A stretch of 17,124 bases of DNA from Ruminococcus sp. UBA4275 (GTDB lineage: Bacteria > Bacillota > Clostridia > Oscillospirales > Ruminococcaceae). The stretch lies in assembly GCA_002395085.1 (NCBI GenBank), contig DGVV01000156.1, positions 1-17,124 on the forward strand, in the 5' to 3' direction. Position 1 is the stretch's first letter, and each line of letters starts with the position of its first letter. This document shows positions 8,332 to 15,666 of this stretch, one piece after another. Made by a program: the position numbers and the translations under genes. Below the pieces are notes generated by a model, which was not told the DNA's origin, did not search any database, and was given only the letters and a program-made list of their open reading frames with translations.

Positions 8332-8383
8332 GCAAGAATCATTCGTTTCCGCATATTCTGTATGAACCTGAGGAGGAGAAGCC

Positions 8384-9373
8384 ATGAAACGCCGCCTGCC
8401 TTCCGTGCTGCTTGCCGCAGCAGCCATTCTGCTTTGCCCGTTATCCGTCCGCGGAAAAGATGCAGCGGAAAGCATCCCGACGGCTGCCGCACCCGTTCTG
8501 CTGCCGCACGAAGATGCCGCCGCACAGGAGACGGTCTGCCGCCTGCTGGAGACCGCCAGCGGTACAGTACAGGAAATCCCGCTGCGGACATACCTCATCG
8601 GGGCAATCGCCGCCGAGATGCCCGCCTCCTACGAATCTGCTGCCCTTGCTGCACAGGCGGTTGCCATCCGCACCTATTTTGAACGGATGCACCGCATCGC
8701 ACAGCAGACACCTGATCCCGCACTCTGCGGCGCGGATCTCTCCGATGATGCGCGGCACTATCTCGCATATTGTCCGGAAGCGCAGCTCCGTGATCTATGG
8801 GGCGAAGATTTTGCGCGGAATTACGAAAAAATTGCCGCTGCCGCAGACATCGGCATCACGCGGCTGCTCTGCGCAGAGGGCGAACCGGTTGCGGCGGCAT
8901 TCCACGCCATTTCGCCTGGCATGACCGAAAACGCCGAAACCGTCTGGGGGGCGGCGCTCCCCTGCCTGACCTCCGTTTCCTCGGAAGCTGACCGCAGTGC
9001 GCCGCATTTCGAGGAGACCGTCACGCTGCCGCCGGAAACCGTCCGGAAAGCGCTGGGCAGCATCCCGCTGCCGGAAGACCCCGCGGAATGGTTTGTTCCG
9101 GAGACGGTCAGCGAGGCAGGCACAGTTCTCCGGATGCGCTGCGGCAGCACAGTTCTGACCGGACAGCAAATCCGCGAGATGCTGGGACTGCGTTCTGCCT
9201 GCTTTACGGTATCCTGCACAGCGGGTCAGCTTGCCTTCACGACCCGCGGCTTCGGGCATGGGGTCGGGATGAGCCAGTACGGCGCAAACGAAATGGCGCG
9301 CAGCGGCAGCACTTACGAGGAAATCCTGCTGCACTACTATCCCGGTGCGGAACTTACCGGCATCGCCGGATAG
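8384..9373 (+). CDS. spoIID: SpoIID/LytB-domain protein (stage II sporulation protein D-like)
   Basis: A 329-aa protein with an N-terminal membrane anchor or signal peptide (about 5-22) and a SpoIID domain. In spore formers SpoIID is a lytic transglycosylase that trims glycan strands during engulfment. Conserved elements: IAAEMPASYESAALAAQAVAIRTYFE (75-100, with Glu78 at the position of the catalytic glutamate), AFHAISPGMTENAETVWG (172-189) and RGFGHGVGMSQYGANEMA (288-305), followed by HYYPGAEL. AGGAGGAGAAGCC directly precedes the ATG. It is the only plus-strand gene, divergent from citrate synthase. No SpoIIQ or other sporulation partner is adjacent, so a role in vegetative wall remodelling is possible. 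Confidence 0.88.
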   Translation: MKRRLPSVLLAAAAILLCPLSVRGKDAAESIPTAAAPVLLPHEDAAAQETVCRLLETASGTVQEIPLRTYLIGAIAAEMPASYESAALAAQAVAIRTYFERMHRIAQQTPDPALCGADLSDDARHYLAYCPEAQLRDLWGEDFARNYEKIAAAADIGITRLLCAEGEPVAAAFHAISPGMTENAETVWGAALPCLTSVSSEADRSAPHFEETVTLPPETVRKALGSIPLPEDPAEWFVPETVSEAGTVLRMRCGSTVLTGQQIREMLGLRSACFTVSCTAGQLAFTTRGFGHGVGMSQYGANEMARSGSTYEEILLHYYPGAELTGIAG

Positions 9374-9383
9374 ACAAAAAAGC

Positions 9384-9412
9384 TCCCCCGCTCCCAGCAA
9401 AGGGACGGGGGA
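9384..9412 (-). terminator. Rho-independent terminator of the 9439-11058 gene
   Basis: On the minus strand a GC-rich stem (7 bp, one bulged base, 4 bp) is followed by a run of six T (complement of 9376-9381). It lies 27 nt beyond the stop of the surface-protein gene and 11 nt after the spoIID stop on the other strand. There is no T run on the plus side, so it serves mainly the minus-strand gene. Confidence 0.85.
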
Positions 9413-9438
9413 TAAACTATATATAGGGAGAAATCGCA

Positions 9439-11058
9439 TTATTTCTCGCGGCGCTTGGAAGTGCAGACAACTGCTGCACCTGCTGCGCTCAGACCTGCAA
9501 TTGCGAGTGCTGCGATCGGCATTGCATCGCCGGTCTTGACGCTGCCTGCGGTGGTGACGGCTGCCTTCGTGGTGGATGCTGCACTGGTAGAAGATGCAGC
9601 CTTCGTGGTGGTAGCTGCCGCCTTGGCAGTCGTTGCTGCCGCGGTGGTAGTCGTGGTGGTGGACTGTGCCTTCGTGGTGGTGGATGCTGCGGTGGTCGTG
9701 GCCGGTGCTTCTGCTGCCATGACATTGTACTTTGCGCCGACGGTCTTCACCTTGCCGGAAGCATCCTTGGATGCGGTGACCGTGTGGGTGCCTGTGCCGC
9801 TGAGGGAGATGACTGCGGTGCCGTCTGCATTGGTCATCATGCCGGTATCCTTGCCGTCAATGTAGATCTTTGCGAACGGAACAGCCGTACCCTCGGAAGC
9901 GCCTGCTGCATAGTGCTTGACAAAGAGCTTCTCAGTCTTGCTGTAGGCGGAGACTTCCTTCATGTAGTGGGGGAAATCTTCGGGATCGCCCCATGCAAGC
10001 ACATACTGCTCCTCAAGCTGATCTTTCGGGCGGACCACAACGCTGGCGTTTGCGGGAAGTGCAAGCTGATTTGCCTGCGCAAGCGGCTTCACAGCGGAAT
10101 CATTGACGCGGACAACGAACTCACCGGTTCTGCCGCAGATGATGCCGTCCTGGAATTCCAGTTCGCCGTCGAAGCGCTGACGGGAAATTGCGCTGTAGAT
10201 TGCATCGTAAGCGGTGAAGCTGCCGTCTTTGTCGCAGTCGTAAATATCCTGTGCGACATTCATCACTCTGCCGTTTTCGGTGTTTGCGGTGTAGACATCC
10301 ACGATTGCGGTGGTGAAAGCCTTATCCTCATGTGCAAGGATCTCGTGCCAGCAGAGGGTATCCTTCTCAGGATCTGTCGAACCGGGGACGGTGACGCTGA
10401 TGCGCTGGTATCCGGGGAATCTGACGAGAATCTCTGCATCGCCGTTCTCATCGGTATCCACGAAGGTATATGCGCCGTCGATCCACACGCGCAGACCCTT
10501 CACGCTGACCTTGCCGGCATTCTTCTTCAGACCCGGCGTGACGCTCACATGAACCTTGACGGTGTGATTGACCAGAACCGTGTTTCTGTTCTCATCCTCC
10601 AGACCGGAGAGCGTGATGCCATAGTAATCATTGTATTGCAGATACTGTGCGGTCCAGCTGATGCTGTCACCGTCCAGCAGGGTATCGCGTCTCTCAGAGG
10701 GCTTGCAGTCGGGCTGACCGCTGTTGGTGTAAACGCAAACGCCGCTCGGGTTGAGGATGCTTTCGGTATAGCCTGCGTTGACGCCCCAGATGTAGTCGTC
10801 ATCCAGGCCGGCAGCCGCGCCGCCCGGATAATACTTTTCGTGTGCGCAGTACATTGCGTCCGCGCCGGTGAGCTTGCCGTCCTTGTTGATGTCGGTGACG
10901 GTGATGTCGCCCTTGACGGTGGTTTCTTTGCCGGCAGCCTGATCGTAGGTTTCAAGGCTGAATTTGACGTTGACGGAATCTGCCGCAGAAGCGGTCAGAG
11001 GGGTGGATGCTGCTGCGAGAGCGGCGGCGGTCAGAATGATAATAGCAGTCTTTTTCAT
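9439..11058 (-). CDS. Secreted surface protein with two EF-hand loops, Thr/Ala stalk and TG-type C-terminal anchor
   Basis: A 539-aa exported protein. It has a signal peptide (1-25, cleavage after ASA) and a first dockerin-like calcium loop DINKDGKLTGAD (56-67) inside a module ending LLDGDSISW (127-135), which resembles DUF4430-type domains. Beta-rich segments follow, then a second loop DCDKDGSFTAYD (274-285) and an Ig-like repeat region. The Thr/Ala/Lys-rich stalk spans about 448-505. The C-terminus reads VKTGDAMP (508-515), a hydrophobic stretch, then KRREK, which looks like a non-canonical sortase signal. I chose ATG 11058 over the frame's upstream opening at 11154 because it begins the signal peptide and has GGGAGA before it. 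The function is unknown; wall attachment is inferred. It is paralogous in design to 15667-16857 and shares its promoter. Confidence 0.85.
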   Translation of the reverse strand: MKKTAIIILTAAALAAASTPLTASAADSVNVKFSLETYDQAAGKETTVKGDITVTDINKDGKLTGADAMYCAHEKYYPGGAAAGLDDDYIWGVNAGYTESILNPSGVCVYTNSGQPDCKPSERRDTLLDGDSISWTAQYLQYNDYYGITLSGLEDENRNTVLVNHTVKVHVSVTPGLKKNAGKVSVKGLRVWIDGAYTFVDTDENGDAEILVRFPGYQRISVTVPGSTDPEKDTLCWHEILAHEDKAFTTAIVDVYTANTENGRVMNVAQDIYDCDKDGSFTAYDAIYSAISRQRFDGELEFQDGIICGRTGEFVVRVNDSAVKPLAQANQLALPANASVVVRPKDQLEEQYVLAWGDPEDFPHYMKEVSAYSKTEKLFVKHYAAGASEGTAVPFAKIYIDGKDTGMMTNADGTAVISLSGTGTHTVTASKDASGKVKTVGAKYNVMAAEAPATTTAASTTTKAQSTTTTTTAAATTAKAAATTTKAASSTSAASTTKAAVTTAGSVKTGDAMPIAALAIAGLSAAGAAVVCTSKRREK

Positions 11059-11143
11059 GATAATTTCTCCCTTTCCGATTTTCAGTTTCGGTTCATTTTC
11101 ATTGTGTTTGGTTATTTGATACGATCGTATTGGGCTTCGTTCT

Positions 11144-11189
11144 TTGCCCTTCACCTATAAAGACAGCAAGGCACGGGATCGCGTCACAC
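11144..11189 (-). promoter_or_regulatory. Shared non-SigA promoter, probably ECF-type, of the 9439-11058 gene
   Basis: On the minus strand: an A/T tract, GTGTGAC (11183-11189), exactly 17 nt, then TGTCTTTATAGGTGAAGGGC (11146-11165). The same arrangement with the same 17-nt spacer stands before the second surface-protein gene at 16944-16989. GTGTGAC would be the -35 and TGTCT the -10 of an ECF-class sigma factor, leaving an untranslated leader of roughly 75-90 nt. No SigA hexamers fit here. Confidence 0.65.
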
Positions 11190-11339
11190 TTTTTTGAAAA
11201 AAATTTCGGGATTTTTTTGAGATTTTTCATTTTTGACGCAGATACGTGATTTTTGCACCAAAAAATTTTGGAGTTTTTTTGTGACTGCGGGAAAATTTCA
11301 TCGTAACCGCCTGTTTTCGCGGACATCTGCCGAAAAAAA

Positions 11340-11372
11340 AATCCCCTGACGCCGCAAAAGCATCAGAGGATT
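11340..11372 (-). terminator. Rho-independent terminator of the 2-oxoacid oxidoreductase operon
   Basis: The arms at 11340-11352 and 11360-11372 form a 13-bp stem with two mismatches and a 7-nt loop. On the minus strand it is followed by about nine T (complement of 11332-11340). It lies just beyond the gamma-subunit stop at 11396. Confidence 0.85.
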
Positions 11373-11395
11373 TTTCATATCAGATGATATTCGGA

Positions 11396-11928
11396 TCAGC
11401 CTGCGTAATCAGCACCGAGCTGGAGAGCGCGCATATTGTTATCAATGGTATGCGCACGCTTTGCCGGCGTATTCTTTTCGAGTGCCTTGCGGACAGTCTC
11501 GAAGGTGAAGATGCCGGTCTCGTGCAGCAGCTTGCCCAGCAGGACGATGTTTGCACCCTTTGCGAGGTTGTTGTCGTCTGCGAGCTGTGTTGCAGGAACA
11601 TAGAAGGTCTCGATGTCAGTACGGTCGGTCTTTGCGTCGATCATGGAGCTGTCAGCGAAGACCTTGCCGCCCGGCTTGACATTCGGCACGAAAGCCTCAA
11701 AGGACGGGCCGTTCAGCACGACCAGCAGATCCGGCTCCAGCACCTGCGGCGAACCGATCGGCTCATCAGAGATGCAGACGGAGCAGTTGCACTTACCGCC
11801 GCGCATTTCCGGACCGTAGCTGGGCAGCCAGGAGATCTCCTTGCCCTCGAACAGTGCGCAGTAAGCGAGCAGCTTGCCGGCAAACAAAATGCCCTGTCCG
11901 CCGAAGCCTGCGAGTAAGATTTCATGGG

Positions 11929-11932
<4 letters not shown>
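11396..11932 (-). CDS. 2-oxoacid:ferredoxin oxidoreductase, gamma subunit
   Basis: A 178-aa subunit of a four-subunit, coenzyme A-dependent 2-oxoacid:ferredoxin oxidoreductase. The GFGGQGI motif (10-16) and SYGPEMRGG in the first half are characteristic of the POR/KOR gamma family. Length matches the family. Its ATG overlaps the beta-subunit stop by 4 nt (ATGA), so translation is coupled. It is the last gene of the ferredoxin-alpha-beta-gamma operon. Confidence 0.9.
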
Positions 11933-12713
<781 letters not shown>

Positions 12714-12714
<1 letters not shown>

Positions 12715-13775
12715 TACTGCGCACCTCCGTTCAGCTTCCTGATCTGATCCAGCACCTCATTCGGGGAGGGGATCACGCCGCCGGTTCTGCCGTAGAAGGA
12801 GACAGGGATCTTGCAGTCAAGTGCGAGCTTGACGTCATCGACCATCTGACCCATATTCATCTCGACAGAGAGGACAGCCTTTGCATTCTTCGTTGCATCG
12901 AGGAGCTGAGCCTTCGGGAACGGCCAGAGCGTCACAGGACGGAACAGACCTGCCTTGATGCCCTCTGCGCGTGCCTTATTGACAGCAGACTTTGCGATAC
13001 GGGAAGTTGCGCCGAACGCAGTGATGACGATTTCGGCATCATCGCAGAGATAGGTCTCCGCCTCAGCCTCATTTGCCTCGATCTGTGCATAGCGCTCATA
13101 GCGGGCTCTGACCTGCGCTTCGAGGTCATTTGCCTCGATGTACAGGGAATTGACGATGTGATGCTCACGCTGCATCTTGGTACCGGTGGCAGCCCAGGAG
13201 GAGTTATCCGCCTGCGATGCCTTGATCTCCGGGAACTCGACCGGCTCCATCATCTGACCGAGGAGACCGTCCGAGAGGAGCATGACCGGCACGCGGTACT
13301 TCTCACCGAGATCAAACGCACGGACGACGAGGTTGACGACTTCCTGCACGGAATTCGGGGCGAGGATGATGAGGCGGAAATCGCCGTGACCCAGACCCTT
13401 CGTTGCCTGCCAGTAATCCTGCTGGGAAGGCTGAATCGAACCCAGACCCGGACCGCCGCGCTCGACATTGACGATGAGGCAGGGGACATCGGAGCCTGCG
13501 ATGTAGGAGATACCCTCAGATTTCAGGGAAATTCCGGGGGAGGAGGAGGAGGTCATGACGCGGGTGCCGGTACCGGCAGCACCAAGCACCATATTGATCG
13601 CTGCGACCTCAGACTCAGCCTGAAGGAACACGCCGCCGCGCTTGGGCATCTGCTTGGAGAGATACTCGGAAAGCTCGGTCTGCGGGGTAATCGGGTAACC
13701 AAAGAAGCACTTGCAGCCTGCACGGATGGCGGCTTCGGCGAGTGCCTCATTGCCTTTCATTAAAACCTTTTCCAA
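12714..13775 (-). CDS. vorB: 2-oxoacid:ferredoxin oxidoreductase, alpha subunit (VorB-like)
   Basis: A 353-aa alpha subunit. It contains MKGNEALAEAAIRAGC, GYPITPQTELSEY, QAESEVAAINMVLGAA, SSSSPGISLKSEGISY, the GGPGLGSIQPSQQDY block and LGQMMEPVEF. This set is typical of clostridial proteins annotated as VorB (3-methyl-2-oxobutanoate dehydrogenase, ferredoxin type). Such labels do not settle the substrate; 2-oxoglutarate is an equal candidate given the KorDABC gene order. I chose TTG 13775 as start because AAAGGAAAGGA lies nine nt before it. A TTG at 13784 touches the ribosome site, and ATG 13760, preceded by AAAAGG, is a second possibility. It follows the ferredoxin gene by about 20 nt. Confidence 0.9.
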
Positions 13776-13793
13776 TGAAAACAATCCTTTCCT

Positions 13794-14000
13794 TTATTTT
13801 TCGATGACGATGGCACAATCCGGACACATCATGGCACACATAGCACAGCCGATGCACTTGCTTTCGTCAGTGCAGTATGCCGTAAAAACGCCTTCCTTGT
13901 TGCGCTTCTCGTGCTGAATCGCGACGATCTGCTTGGGACAGGCTGTCGTACACAGCTCGCATCCCTTACAGCGGTCAAAAATGACGCTCATTTTTGCCAT
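13794..14000 (-). CDS. 2[4Fe-4S] ferredoxin-type delta subunit of the 2-oxoacid oxidoreductase
   Basis: A 68-aa polyferredoxin subunit with two cluster motifs: Cys11, 14, 17, 21 (CKGCELCTTAC) and Cys49, 52, 55, 59 (CIGCAMCAMMC), plus a lone Cys43. It should pass electrons from the TPP site to external ferredoxin. It is the first gene of the operon, with AAAGGAA about ten nt before the ATG, and it is downstream of the promoter at 14083-14111. Confidence 0.93.
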   Translation of the reverse strand: MAKMSVIFDRCKGCELCTTACPKQIVAIQHEKRNKEGVFTAYCTDESKCIGCAMCAMMCPDCAIVIEK

Positions 14001-14047
14001 TTTCTTACCATTCCTTTCTGTAAATGATTAAGGCTTCGGATACGCAG

Positions 14048-14105
14048 TCCGGACGGAGCGCCCACTAAAACCTTTAACTTATATTATAGCACACTTCCGT
14101 CCGGA
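14048..14105. promoter_or_regulatory. Perfect 10-bp inverted repeat straddling the oxidoreductase promoter
   Basis: TCCGGACGGA (14048-14057) and TCCGTCCGGA (14096-14105) are exact reverse complements, 38 nt apart. One half lies inside the -35/-10 spacer, the other in the early untranslated leader. This suggests a paired operator for a repressor. A leader RNA hairpin is less likely because the upstream half precedes the start of transcription. Confidence 0.5.
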
Positions 14106-14111
14106 TTGCAA
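14083..14111 (-). promoter_or_regulatory. SigA promoter of the 2-oxoacid oxidoreductase operon
   Basis: Minus strand: -35 TTGCAA (14106-14111), 17-nt spacer, -10 TATAAT (14083-14088) with an extended TGC before it. The untranslated leader is about 75 nt. Confidence 0.88.
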
Positions 14112-14116
14112 GTACC

Positions 14117-14136
14117 ATTGTGATTTTTTTCACAAT
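14117..14136. promoter_or_regulatory. Rex- or Crp/Fnr-like palindrome upstream of the oxidoreductase promoter
   Basis: ATTGTGA, six T, TCACAAT is a perfect palindrome with 7-bp arms, 5 bp upstream of the -35. It matches the Rex consensus TTGTGAA-N4-TTCACAA except for one base, and it also fits TGTGA-N6-TCACA of Crp-type regulators. Rex senses NADH/NAD+ and would suit a ferredoxin-reducing enzyme. It starts only 7 nt after the stop of the 14144-14536 gene but lacks a T run, so it is not a terminator. Confidence 0.55.
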
Positions 14137-14143
14137 CATTCCT

Positions 14144-14536
14144 TCAGAAGGTGACCGTGCGGGGCGGCGCAGTAAAGGACGAGAAGGTCGCGGTTGCATT
14201 GCGCAGATACAGCACCTCCGTATTGTCATCCTCCGCGCTGTACATCGCCTTCAGTGCCGGATAGTTCTCCAGCATATCGCGCTTGGCAGCGAGATTTTCG
14301 TCGCGCACCAGTTCACACGCAATGCGCAGCCAGACACCGTCACAGAAGGCGCAGATTTCCGCCTTCGGATTCGCCTGAAGCTGTTTGGAGACATCCTTGG
14401 ATTTGCCTGTCTGGATGTAAAGCTTGCCCTCAAAGAGGTTGATTGTGCCGAACGGCCGCACACGGGGCTGATCGCCCTCCACCGTTGCGAGATAGTATGT
14501 CTCGGCTTTTTTCAGAAATTCGCAGACTTCTTTCAT
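14144..14536 (-). CDS. Pyridoxamine 5'-phosphate oxidase-family (flavin split-barrel) protein
   Basis: A 130-aa single-domain protein. Its order of elements, YYLATVEGDQPRVRPFGTINLFEGKLYIQTGKSKDVSKQLQANPKAEICAF, is typical of small clostridial PNPOx-like proteins that bind FMN or a related flavin. These are usually not true PdxH enzymes, and the substrate is unknown. AGGAGGAAT precedes the ATG. It has its own promoter (14587-14615) and is insulated upstream by the terminator at 14657-14700. There is no terminator between it and the oxidoreductase promoter, so some read-through into that operon is possible. Confidence 0.85.
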   Translation of the reverse strand: MKEVCEFLKKAETYYLATVEGDQPRVRPFGTINLFEGKLYIQTGKSKDVSKQLQANPKAEICAFCDGVWLRIACELVRDENLAAKRDMLENYPALKAMYSAEDDNTEVLYLRNATATFSSFTAPPRTVTF

Positions 14537-14586
14537 GACAGTATTCCTCCTGTTTTCAATCTCCGCATGATGTGCGGGATATTTTT

Positions 14587-14615
14587 ATTGTAGCATATTA
14601 CGCGGAAAAATGCAA
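14587..14615 (-). promoter_or_regulatory. SigA promoter of the flavin split-barrel gene
   Basis: Minus strand: -35 TTGCAT (14610-14615), 17-nt spacer, -10 TACAAT (14587-14592), with TGC before the -10. It lies about 50 nt upstream of the ATG. Confidence 0.85.
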
Positions 14616-14656
14616 TGATTTTGCGCATGGAAATTACATCGGCAATGCCATGCAAA

Positions 14657-14700
14657 AAGCCACAGCACATCTGATAAGCACATCAGATATGCTGTGGCTT
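14657..14700 (-). terminator. Strong rho-independent terminator after the orphan regulator
   Basis: Two 19-nt arms (14657-14675, 14682-14700) pair with a single mismatch around a 6-nt loop. T runs follow on both strands: TTTTT on the minus strand and TTTTTT at 14704-14709 on the plus strand. It lies 30 nt beyond the stop of the regulator gene at 14731. Confidence 0.92.
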
Positions 14701-14730
14701 GCGTTTTTTGTTCGGGGAGGCTTCGGGATG

Positions 14731-15468
14731 TCACACGGCACAGGTGACCGGACGGAAGCAGCGGCGCGGCTTGCGCATGGGATTTGCAGAGAGCATATAT
14801 CCCTTGCCGCGCACCGTATGCAGCAGCGGCAGCGGATGCCCTTCGTCAATCTTCTGCCGCAGATAGTGAATATATACCGGCACAAGTCCTGAGCCGGCAT
14901 CCTGCGCAGAAATATGCGCCTCAATTTCAGCGCGTGTCAGGATCTTGCCGGCGTGCTGCGCGAAATATTCGAGAATGGCGCTCTCTTTTGCCGAGAGCAG
15001 CAGACGCTTTCCGCTGCGGGTCGCAACGTGCTGCGTCAGATCAACGGTCAGGTCAGCAATGCAGTGAATGCCGCCGTTTGTGCCGTCATATTCGGGCGGC
15101 GTGCGCCGCTGATACGTGCGCACCATGCGGCGAACCCGCGCCATGCACTCATCCAGATGAAACGGCCGCAGCAGATAGTCGTCTGCACCGCTGTCCAGCG
15201 CCAGCACTCTGTCTGCCACGCAGGCACGGCTGGAAAGTACCATGACCGGTGTATCCAGCCGGCGCGTCCGCAGTTCCCGCAGAACATCCACGCCGTCCAT
15301 ATCCGGCAGAGACCACTCCAGCAGAATCGACTCAAACCGCAGCGAATCCAGCAGCTTGAGGGCATCTGTGCCGTTCGAGACGCAGACAGCCGTGTAGCCG
15401 TCATCCGTCAGGCGGCGGCGGACTGTTTCTGTCAGCTCCTGACTTGGTTCGATCAGCAGAATTTCCAT
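14731..15468 (-). CDS. Atypical orphan OmpR-type response regulator (Asp to Glu at the phosphorylation site)
   Basis: A 245-aa protein with a receiver domain and a winged-helix DNA-binding domain (YIHYLRQKI, HTVRGKGYML). The receiver is degenerate. The phosphoacceptor position is Glu51 (ILLEWSLPDMDG), codon GAG. The conserved Lys of the KPF motif is Arg (YLLRPF), codon CGG. The N-terminal acidic pair is reduced to Glu7-Pro8. It therefore probably works without phosphorylation, with Glu51 as a possible mimic of the active state. No kinase gene is adjacent. A basic tail (MRKPRRCFRPVTCAV) follows the wing. I chose ATG 15468, preceded by AAAGGA, over the frame's opening at 15525, because the receiver fold starts there. 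Confidence 0.88.
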   Translation of the reverse strand: MEILLIEPSQELTETVRRRLTDDGYTAVCVSNGTDALKLLDSLRFESILLEWSLPDMDGVDVLRELRTRRLDTPVMVLSSRACVADRVLALDSGADDYLLRPFHLDECMARVRRMVRTYQRRTPPEYDGTNGGIHCIADLTVDLTQHVATRSGKRLLLSAKESAILEYFAQHAGKILTRAEIEAHISAQDAGSGLVPVYIHYLRQKIDEGHPLPLLHTVRGKGYMLSANPMRKPRRCFRPVTCAV

Positions 15469-15506
15469 AGCACACGCATCCTTTCTGTAAATGTTTCCGG
15501 ATTTGC

Positions 15507-15522
15507 TGCTATTATCATAGCA
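15507..15522 (-). promoter_or_regulatory. Extended -10 promoter with overlapping palindrome before the orphan regulator
   Basis: The minus strand reads TGCTATGATAATAGCA. TATGAT (15514-15519) preceded by TGC fits an extended -10, and there is no clear -35. The same 16 bases form a palindrome with 6-bp arms (TGCTAT/ATAGCA), a plausible self-regulation site. It lies about 40 nt upstream of the ATG. Confidence 0.5.
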
Positions 15523-15552
15523 CACAAAGATGAAACGAACCTTAAAAAGAAA

Positions 15553-15576
15553 CCCGATGCCTTTTTCAGCATCGGG
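15553..15576 (-). terminator. Rho-independent terminator of the 15667-16857 gene
   Basis: A perfect 8-bp stem CCCGATGC/GCATCGGG with an 8-nt loop is followed on the minus strand by TTTCTTTTT. It lies about 90 nt beyond the stop. Confidence 0.88.
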
Positions 15577-15613
15577 AAAACCAAACAGGAAGTGTGTAGG
15601 AGGAAATAGGAAG

Positions 15614-15655
15614 CAGTCCGTTGCGGAACCAAATGCAGGGTGTTCCGGCGGACTG
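15614..15655 (-). other. Structured 3' untranslated hairpin
   Basis: CAGTCCG (15614-15620) pairs with CGGACTG (15649-15655), and GGAAC (15625-15629) pairs inside with GTTCC (15642-15646). It lies between the stop of the surface-protein gene and its terminator and has no T run. It may protect the 3' end of the transcript. Confidence 0.4.
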
Positions 15656-15666
15656 ACGGAATCGGC

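Larger units (their letters stand above)
11059..11395. other. 337-nt intergenic region between the oxidoreductase operon and the surface-protein gene
   Basis: From right to left this region holds the oxidoreductase terminator (11340-11372), a very A/T-rich stretch with several T or A runs (11190-11330), the ECF-like promoter (11144-11189), and the leader and ribosome site of the surface-protein gene. No open frame with a ribosome site was seen. Confidence 0.6.

Noticed and set aside
8332..8383. Sporulation-type (SigE) promoter before the spoIID-like gene
   Set aside because: CATATTCT resembles a SigE -10, but no matching -35 is found at the expected distance, so I do not call it.
9555..9720. 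Low-complexity GGTGGT/GCTGC-rich stretch that looks like a tandem repeat
   Set aside because: It encodes the Thr/Ala stalk of the surface protein; the irregular repetition follows from codon use for Thr and Ala.
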